A stretch of DNA of 64,000 nucleotides from Ephydatia muelleri. Its lineage: Eukaryota; Porifera; Demospongiae; Spongillida; Spongillidae. The notes under the pieces were generated by a model, which saw nothing but the letters and a program-made list of their open reading frames with translations, did no database searches and was not told the DNA's origin. Every line of letters begins with the position of its first letter. Within the stretch, counting starts at the first letter, position 1. The position numbers were made by a program, and so were the translations under genes. Location: positions 2,883,171 through 2,947,170 of the forward strand of contig JABACO010000020.1 in NCBI GenBank assembly GCA_013339895.1. The letters run 5' to 3'. This document shows positions 58,552-64,000 of this stretch, piece after piece.

Positions 58552-58869
58552 TGTAGTAACTGCGACTGAGACTGTGGCCAACGTAGGTGCTGCGCCGAGT
58601 TGTGCAGATTCTCAAACAGTCAAATCACAGCGGTATACAAACAACACAAAGCACACACTCAGCATACAACCACTGCCTGCCAAGTTCCCACGTCAGGTGT
58701 AATGCCCTCCTCTGCCAGTTGTCCCAGCTTTTAATAGCGCCCGTCCATCAAGTGTGAAGATGCTTCTAGATGCTTCTACAATCAGGGACATACAGTCTGG
58801 CTGCTTTAAGACAAGACATCTAACAATTACACCCACACTTCTATAATACCTATTACAGCAATCACTACA
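58552..58869 (-). repeat. 3' LTR of the Gypsy element
   Basis: On minus the unit begins TGTAGTGATTGCTG and ends GCAGTTACTACA, a TGTAGT...ACTACA terminal pair as in LTRs. Directly upstream on minus is GAAGGGAGAAG, a polypurine tract that would prime plus-strand synthesis. Length 318 bases. The partner LTR is not in the window. Confidence 0.75.
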
Positions 58870-59176
58870 CTTCTCCCTTCACAAGCCATATCGTTCTGGG
58901 GGTAGGTGAGGTCGGGAAGACCGTCAGAGGATAGGTGCAGATACAGGACCCAGTACAGGTCTGTAATCAGGGTCCGCCCTAGGCTGAGGCTGGGGTGGTA
59001 AAATCTGACATGGGTGGTGTTGGCGGCTGCTTCTCTGGAACTGGAGGCATATTAGGATCAAGGGGCCCAATGTCCTCCACATCTTGCTCCTGAGACGTGA
59101 TCATCTCCTTTCTACCATCTGTGGCATCATGAGTTCTACTCCAATGTGGTAACGATTCTCTTTACCATCTTCCAAT

Positions 59177-59728
59177 TTAACTATGGTTCAGGCAATACAC
59201 CCTTTCTCCCACCATAAATGTATGGTGACTCGCCTTCTGATCGTGATCATCCTTTTGCCTTTCCTGTTGCTGCTGTACTTGATTCTTCAATGATGGAAAC
59301 ACAGAATCCAAATGAGACTTGGATTTCCTTCCTAAAAACAGCTCTGCTGGTGATTGCCCCATAGTTGAATGAGGGGTCAGCCTATACTGGAATAGGAATC
59401 GAGCCAGACAAGTTTCAACATCACCTGTCATTCGTTTGAGGACATTTTTTAGAGTCTGCACTGCGCGTTCTGCCAATCCATTTGTAGCAGGATGGTAAGG
59501 TGCACTTCTAACATGTCGGAAACCATTAGCCTTGGCAAAGAACTGGAACTCTGCACTTGTAAATGCCGTACCATTGTCGGACACTAAAATGTCTGGTAGC
59601 CCATGAGTAGCAAATGTGTGACTGATTACTCGCATTGCCTGCTGAGAGGAAGGTGAAGAGACCACAGCAGCCTCCATCCATTTGGAATAGGCTGACAAAT
59701 AAGGTTTTTTCCCAAAAATAGACCACAA
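59177..59728 (-). pseudogene. Gypsy integrase
   Basis: YSKWMEAAVVSSPSSQQAMR, HGLPDILVSDNGTAFTSAEF (second Asp), HPATNGLAERAVQTLKNVLK (Glu) and a C-terminal KDDHDQKASHHTFMVGERVY. The region with the first catalytic Asp is out of frame (59730-59790). The H2C2 zinc site lies upstream at 59960-59812 (HPGIARMKALARSVVWWPGL, CTAC). Confidence 0.85.
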
Positions 59729-60230
59729 AAATCAACATGCAATCAAACCCAAAGTTTGGAAGGCCACTCCCAAGGGTGAAGGAGGGACTTTGATGATGCA
59801 TTACAAGTATCCTAACATGCTGTACAAGACTTCACCTTATTATCCAATTCCGCATCCAATCCAGGCCACCATACTACACTTCTAGCTAATGCTTTCATCC
59901 TTGCAATGCCAGGATGCCCCTCGCCCCTCATGCAGCAATCTGAGTATGGGTGCCCTACCCGTAGGAGGTACTGTAGCACCTGCCATATACCTGAACTCAG
60001 CTGACTTGTGACATGTAGCGTCTGTCTGTCTAGTGGCATGTCTCACCTGACCTGCACATATCACATGCTGTGCATCCATTCTGTACCTATATAAGTGCAT
60101 GCATTTGTACATGAATAAGATCTTTGGCTGCTCACTTAACTTGTGTTACAGTACCACAACACGGCTACCCCAAAGGACACATCCATTTTGAACACTGAGT
60201 TCATATCTCCGCTGCATATATGGCTTAAAC

Positions 60231-61056
60231 TCAGGGCTCCCATCCCTGCAGCACCATGCGTCTCACCATAGACAACAACGGGTCTGTATTGGTCCACTTC
60301 CTGACAGCTGAGGCTGTCACCATAGAATCAGCATCTGACAGCATCTGGAGCATGAGAACAGTGTCCCCTAGCTGGGATAGGAGCTTCCAAAGGAGCCTCT
60401 CCCACTGGTAGTCTTCTAAGTGCATCCACATTACCCTGGTCCTTCCCAGCTCTATATTCCATGTGGTATTTGTATGCACTTAATGTCAATGCCCCATCTC
60501 TGAATCCGTCCTGAGGTCATGGTTGGTACTAGTTTCTGCTCATTGAAAAGGAACTGCAAAGGTTTGTGATCAGGAAGTATTACAAACTTCCTTCCATAAA
60601 AAAACAGATGAAATTTCTTCACACCCTACAGTACCGCCAAACCTATCTGCGGGTACTTTTTCTCAGCAGGAGCAAGAGACCGAGAGGCATATAGGGTATT
60701 CGTCGGTCCGTGCCATCCACATAAACATGTGACAAGACTGCTCCAATGCCGTAAGGATCAAAATGCACCAATAAAACATCTGAAGACAGCTGAGATTTTG
60801 CTTTCTGAAATACATCAGCCTGTTCCTTTCCCCAGTGCAATGGCTGATGTTTAGCCAGTAATTTGTACAATGGTGCCAAGGTGTCTGCAAGGCAAGGCAA
60901 AAACTTCGAGTAATAATTAACTAGCCCTATGAATGACTTAAGCTGTGTGACATCACAAGGGGCAGGTGCATTCAAAATAGCCTGCCGCTTTTCTTGTGTT
61001 AGTCTGATTCCCTCCCCTGAGATGTGGAATCCCAGGTACTCCACACTGGACATCAT
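60231..61056 (-). pseudogene. Gypsy RT thumb and RNase H region
   Basis: SSVEYLGFHISGEGIRLTQE, LKSFIGLVNYYSKFLPCLAD, PLHWGKEQADVFQKAKSQLS and LLVHFDPYGIGAVLSHVY (start of RNase H) are readable, followed by frame-shifted remains down to 60231. Confidence 0.8.
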
Positions 61057-61076
61057 GAATTTGCATTTTTCCTTCT

Positions 61077-61620
61077 TTAATTTTGCTGCAGATGAGATAG
61101 GACTTTCGCCAAAGTTTCTGCAACGCCAAATGGCAACCGGTTATAACAAAAGAGGCCTTTGTGCGTGGAAATGGTCACAAACTCTTTCGACTCTTTCTCT
61201 AGCTGCAACTGCAAGTAAGCGTGCGACAGGTCCAGTTTAGAGAACACAGGAAAAAAACGCATCGAATCACTTTATGATTTTCAAATGATTTGTCACTTAC
61301 ATTCTGTTACAGAATGTTTACATTATGTTACAGTCTGTAAACATTCTGTAACATAATGTAAGTGACAAATCATTTGAAAATCATAAAGTGATTCGACGCG
61401 TTTTTTTCCTGTGGAACACTTTAGCTCCCGTCATGGACGCCAGCACGTCATCTATTCGAGGAAGGGGATAAGAATCCACAGTTGCAGCACTATTAACAGT
61501 AAGTTTATAATCCCCACATGTCGTAAACTCCCATCGGTTTTTACCGGTACCACAGGAGCGGCATCTCACTGGCTCTATGACACCATCCCTTTGTAAGCGC
61601 TCCAGTTCTTGCTCCACTTT
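61077..61620 (-). pseudogene. Gypsy reverse transcriptase palm, split by a MITE
   Basis: First part: ELERLQRDGVIEPVRC, TTCGDYKLTVNSAATVDSYP, LPRIDDVLASMTGAKVF. Second part after the insert: SKLDLSHAYLQLQLEKESKE, FCYNRLPFGVAE. The reading then jumps near 61120 to TLAKVLSHLQQN, so the segment that should hold the YxDD catalytic box is deleted. Removing the MITE and one target copy restores a single frame between the two parts. Confidence 0.85.
61245..61413. mobile_element. 169-bp CACAG-ended MITE inside Gypsy RT, 3-bp TSD
   Basis: Termini CACAGGAAAAAAACGC and its complement. Arms of about 75 bp fold almost perfectly around TTACATTATGTTACAG. GAA is duplicated (61242-61244, 61414-61416). CACAG-type ends with a 3-bp duplication fit CACTA/EnSpm-type MITEs (assignment inferred). 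Confidence 0.85.
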
Positions 61621-61986
61621 ATCTCTCAGAGCGTACAGAACTGGCCGTGGTTTGTAAAAGCGCGGTTTGACGTCTTATCCACATGGATCTTAACTCGAAT
61701 TCCCTCTACAATCCAAGCTTTCCTTCGAACAGTCTGGCATGTTTCTCCAGTAATTGCTCAACTCCGTCACTATAACCTACATAAAACAAAGAGAGGTTCA
61801 TTTTAAGCTCACTCAGCCAGTCCCGGCCTATCAGCGAGGGTCCGCGCCCTGCACGACGAGTAAGTTCAAGGAGCGATGATACTGGCCCCCGTACTGCACG
61901 TCAACGCATATCTTCCCAACGACATTGATACTTTCCCCCGTGTAATTGCGCAACAAAGTGCCACTTTTCTCCAACGCCGGACGTCT

Positions 61987-62236
61987 TTACCGAGGCCAAA
62001 CACGCTTGTAAGTACTCTCGCTAATAAGGGAGACCATTGCTCCAGTATCCACTTGCATCTTACCGTTTACCATCAACAACTGTACCAGAGGCATTCGGGA
62101 CTTGCTAGAAGATAAGTTGTACAAGGCATATGTCTCTGTCTTCTCCCCGTCCATGGGCGTCTTGCCACTCTGTTCATCTGAATGATCGTCACTGCAAGTG
62201 CCTTGTGTTGTCATGGCTGCGACAAACTCGAACCAA
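61987..62236 (-). pseudogene. Gypsy protease region
   Basis: PLVQLLMVNGKMQVDTGAMV with SLISESTYKRVWP: the DTGA aspartic-protease motif of retroelements, in the frame that follows the zinc knuckle. Upstream sequence is acidic (DDHSDEQSGKTPMDGEKTET). Confidence 0.8.
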
Positions 62237-62830
62237 TTAATGACCTTGTTTGCCACACTTGTAACAACCCAAAGACTTACAGCGACAGTCAGACGTCTTA
62301 TGCTTACCGCCACAACGGGAACAGTTCCCTGGCCATGGCCTTTCGATCGGCTGGGTACCTTCTGAGTGTTGGAGGTCCTGAACATTCTTTTCCGCCAGCT
62401 CAGATGTCTGTACCAATCCAAACGCCTTGGCGAAGGTGAGACCCGCTTCGGCTAACAGCCTCCGCTGTACCCTGACGACCCGAATGCCACATACAAGACG
62501 GTCCCGTAGCATATCCTCCAGAGAATGTCGCAGTGCTCTGAAAGTTTACGCAGCTCAGCGACAAACTGCGATACCGACTCCCCGTCCCTCTGCGACCGAG
62601 AGTTGAAATTGTAGCGTTGCACTGTAACGGATGGGGAAGGGCAAAAATGAGTGCGAACAAGTGTTACCAGCTCAGAGAAGGACTTGTCTGAAGGTTTCCC
62701 AGGCGCCACCAGGTTGCATATCAATTGGTACACGGAGCCGTCGCAAACGCTAAGGAGGACATGCAGCTTTGCGTTTGCCTTCGTCACCGATTCCGTTAGC
62801 CTGAAAGAATTGTTCCAAGCGTTCGCAATA
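62237..62830 (-). pseudogene. Gypsy gag, 5'-truncated and frameshifted
   Basis: ANAWNNSFRLTESVTKANAK, FSELVTLVRTHFCPSPSVTV and RYNFNSRSQRDGESVSQFVA are typical Gypsy gag. After a frameshift near 62520 come LRDRLVCGIRVVRVQRRLLA and two zinc knuckles (CSRCGGKHKTSDC, CYKCGKQGH). The protein starts abruptly at the palindrome 62831. Confidence 0.85.
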
Positions 62831-63127
62831 ACAAGTAAATAAAAACATTTTCTAACGAGAAAGTTGGTGGGCATATAGGATTGACAATGTTGGTGTAAAA
62901 AGCACGGAAACAAGTGTGACAGAAATGTTACTGGAAAATTGAAATAGGCCTATATTTAGCCCAGTCACATTTAGGCAGCGCACGCCTGAGAAAATGGGCT
63001 AAATATAGGCCTATTTCAATTTTCCAGTAACATTTCTGTCACACTTGTTTCCGTGCTTTTTACACCAACATTGTCAATCCTATATGCCCACCAACTTTCT
63101 CGTTAGAGAATGTTTTTATTTACTTGT
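62831..63127. mobile_element. 297-bp near-perfect palindrome
   Basis: Arms 62831-62963 and 62995-63127 are inverted copies with one or two differences; the loop is 31 bases. Outer sequence ACAAGTAAATAAAAACATT. It marks the truncated 5' end of the Gypsy gag. No target-site duplication is evident, so it may be a MITE or a rearrangement junction. Confidence 0.85.
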
Positions 63128-63316
63128 TTCATAAGTTTTTTTTTCTCCGTGTCAAAGAACTTATAAACGCTTTGTTTTTTACAATACGACTTTAATAATG
63201 AAAAGTAATAAATTAACGAACACATAATTAATTAAAAATGGTACGTATAATTGTTTTTAATATAATTAATTATATTGCCGCCTCCTCGGCCTCTTCTCTC
63301 TCCTCTTCCTCTTCTC

Positions 63317-63346
63317 CCCCCCCCCCCCCCCCCCCCCCTCCCCCCC
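63317..63346. repeat. Poly-C tract
   Basis: About 20 C followed by TCCCCCC. Confidence 0.9.
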
Positions 63347-63479
63347 GCCTTCGGTATGGCCATGCGGGTGGCGGGGGCAGGGAAAAAAGGCAGGGGCAGC
63401 ATTGGGGGGAGCAGTGGCGGGGGCAGAACTGGTACTGGCGGTGGGAGGGGCGCTGCTGGTGGTGGGACTAGCTCTGGGG

Positions 63480-63775
63480 GGGGGGGGGGGGGCAGCGCTG
63501 CTGCTGGCCATGGTGGTGGGGCTAGCGCTGGCGGGGGCAGCGCTGCTGCTGATGGTGGGGCTAGCGCTGGTGGGGGCAGCGCTGCTGCTGATGGTGGGGC
63601 TAGCGCTGGCGGGGGCAGCGCTGCTGCTGGTGGTGGGGCTAGCGTTGGCAGGGGCAGCGCTGCTGCTGATGGTGGGGCTAGCGTTGGCGGGGGCAGCGCT
63701 GCTGCTGGTGGTGGGGCTAGCGCTGCTGCTGGTGGTGAGGCTAGCGCTGGCAGGGGCAGAAGTTGTGATGAAGGA
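63480..63775. repeat. 39-bp GC-rich minisatellite, ~6 copies
   Basis: The unit starts GGCAGCGCTGCTGCTGATGG and continues TGGGGCTAGCGCTGGCGGG with single-base variants. As 39 is a multiple of 3, all frames remain open: Gly/Ala/Ser on one plus frame, a hydrophobic Ala/Leu/Val frame on another, Pro/Ala on minus. No frame is supported as a gene. Confidence 0.9.
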
Positions 63776-64000
63776 GGATGTATGTGCTTCCTCGACCTCC
63801 TCTCCTTCAGAGTCATCAAAAAATTATTTCCCGACTTCTTCAGCCATCTACGTGACAGACAGAGTATTGAAACAACTTGTAAAAAATTTAGTATTTACCT
63901 TTGAATTTTTTTCAAGAGAGAAATGTGCTGTTCTACGGGTCGTTGGTTTATACCGGTACATGCACAGCCACGTTTTCTAGCTGTGCTATAATTCTATTGG

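Larger units (their letters stand above)
58552..62830 (-). mobile_element. Ty3/Gypsy-type LTR retrotransposon, degenerate
   Basis: Order on minus: gag with zinc knuckle, protease, RT, RNase H, H2C2 zinc site, integrase, polypurine tract, LTR, which is the Ty3/Gypsy order. Reading frames shift repeatedly. The 5' LTR and the 5' end of gag are missing; the break coincides with a palindromic unit at 62831. The RT is further split by a MITE and lacks its catalytic box. Confidence 0.9.

Noticed and set aside
63232-63980. Long Gly/Ala/Ser or Pro/Ala proteins at the right edge
   Set aside because: All come from the 39-bp minisatellite; the different frames are equally open and none has flanking coding sequence.

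Overview
The window looks like eukaryotic, metazoan DNA, most likely from a sponge (demosponge). That is an inference. It rests on short GT-AG introns that are almost all phase 1, on single-pass receptors built from EGF-like, FN3 and Cys-rich modules, on a death-domain gene fused to a Cys-rich domain I associate with sponge proteins, and on a heavy load of (TG)n, poly-C and decayed transposons. No rRNA, tRNA or CRISPR was found.

Layout. 1-4044 is one arm of a ~4 kb inverted duplication; the other arm is 31860 to about 36328. Between the arms lie: a decayed ORF (4.6-5.6 kb); a minus-strand receptor gene with EGF-like ectodomain, one transmembrane helix and a cytoplasmic PPM/PP2C phosphatase domain (exons 11650 to 6059, 3' half absent); a head-to-head plus-strand type I membrane protein (11960-14048); a third receptor-like gene with an FN3 module (14941-17165); reverse-transcriptase fragments (17.7-19.7 kb); a multi-pass membrane protein (22672-23620); and an AT-rich Polinton/Maverick-like block (about 24.7-31.3 kb). 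That block holds a protein-primed-type family B DNA polymerase, a retroviral-type integrase and three small downstream ORFs. PolB and integrase are broken by stops and frameshifts; the small ORFs are open. The ORFs of this block share a CGCG-centred motif 33-49 bases upstream of their start codons.

Right of the duplication are a three-exon gene fragment (36.3-36.9 kb), an AT-rich island with two minus-strand ORFs of virus-like character (38.06-39.2 kb), a minus-strand gene fragment (40.4-40.8 kb), a nest of foldback elements including one of 795 bp that carries a RecQ-type helicase fragment with a perfect 9-bp target-site duplication (41597-42391), a decayed integrase-core gene (46-47.4 kb), a decayed RT polyprotein (47.9-49.4 kb), a CGATCG-rich inverted repeat (50.9-51.8 kb), a decayed DDE transposase (53.2-54.1 kb), an ectodomain exon plus a death-domain gene (54.8-58.1 kb), and a degenerate Ty3/Gypsy element with one LTR (58552 to about 62830) that itself contains a 169-bp MITE. 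The right edge is a GC-rich 39-bp minisatellite.

How the parts relate. The three adjacent receptor-like genes (6-17 kb) read as a cluster of cell-surface proteins, two of them sharing a ~310 bp divergent promoter. The rest is mostly layered mobile DNA. Insertions with target-site duplications and empty sites give relative ages: a 63-bp hairpin is present in one arm of the inverted duplication and absent from the other; a MITE lies inside the Gypsy RT; a RecQ-bearing element splits a small ORF. All exon joins are read by eye from splice consensus and reading phase, without transcript evidence.
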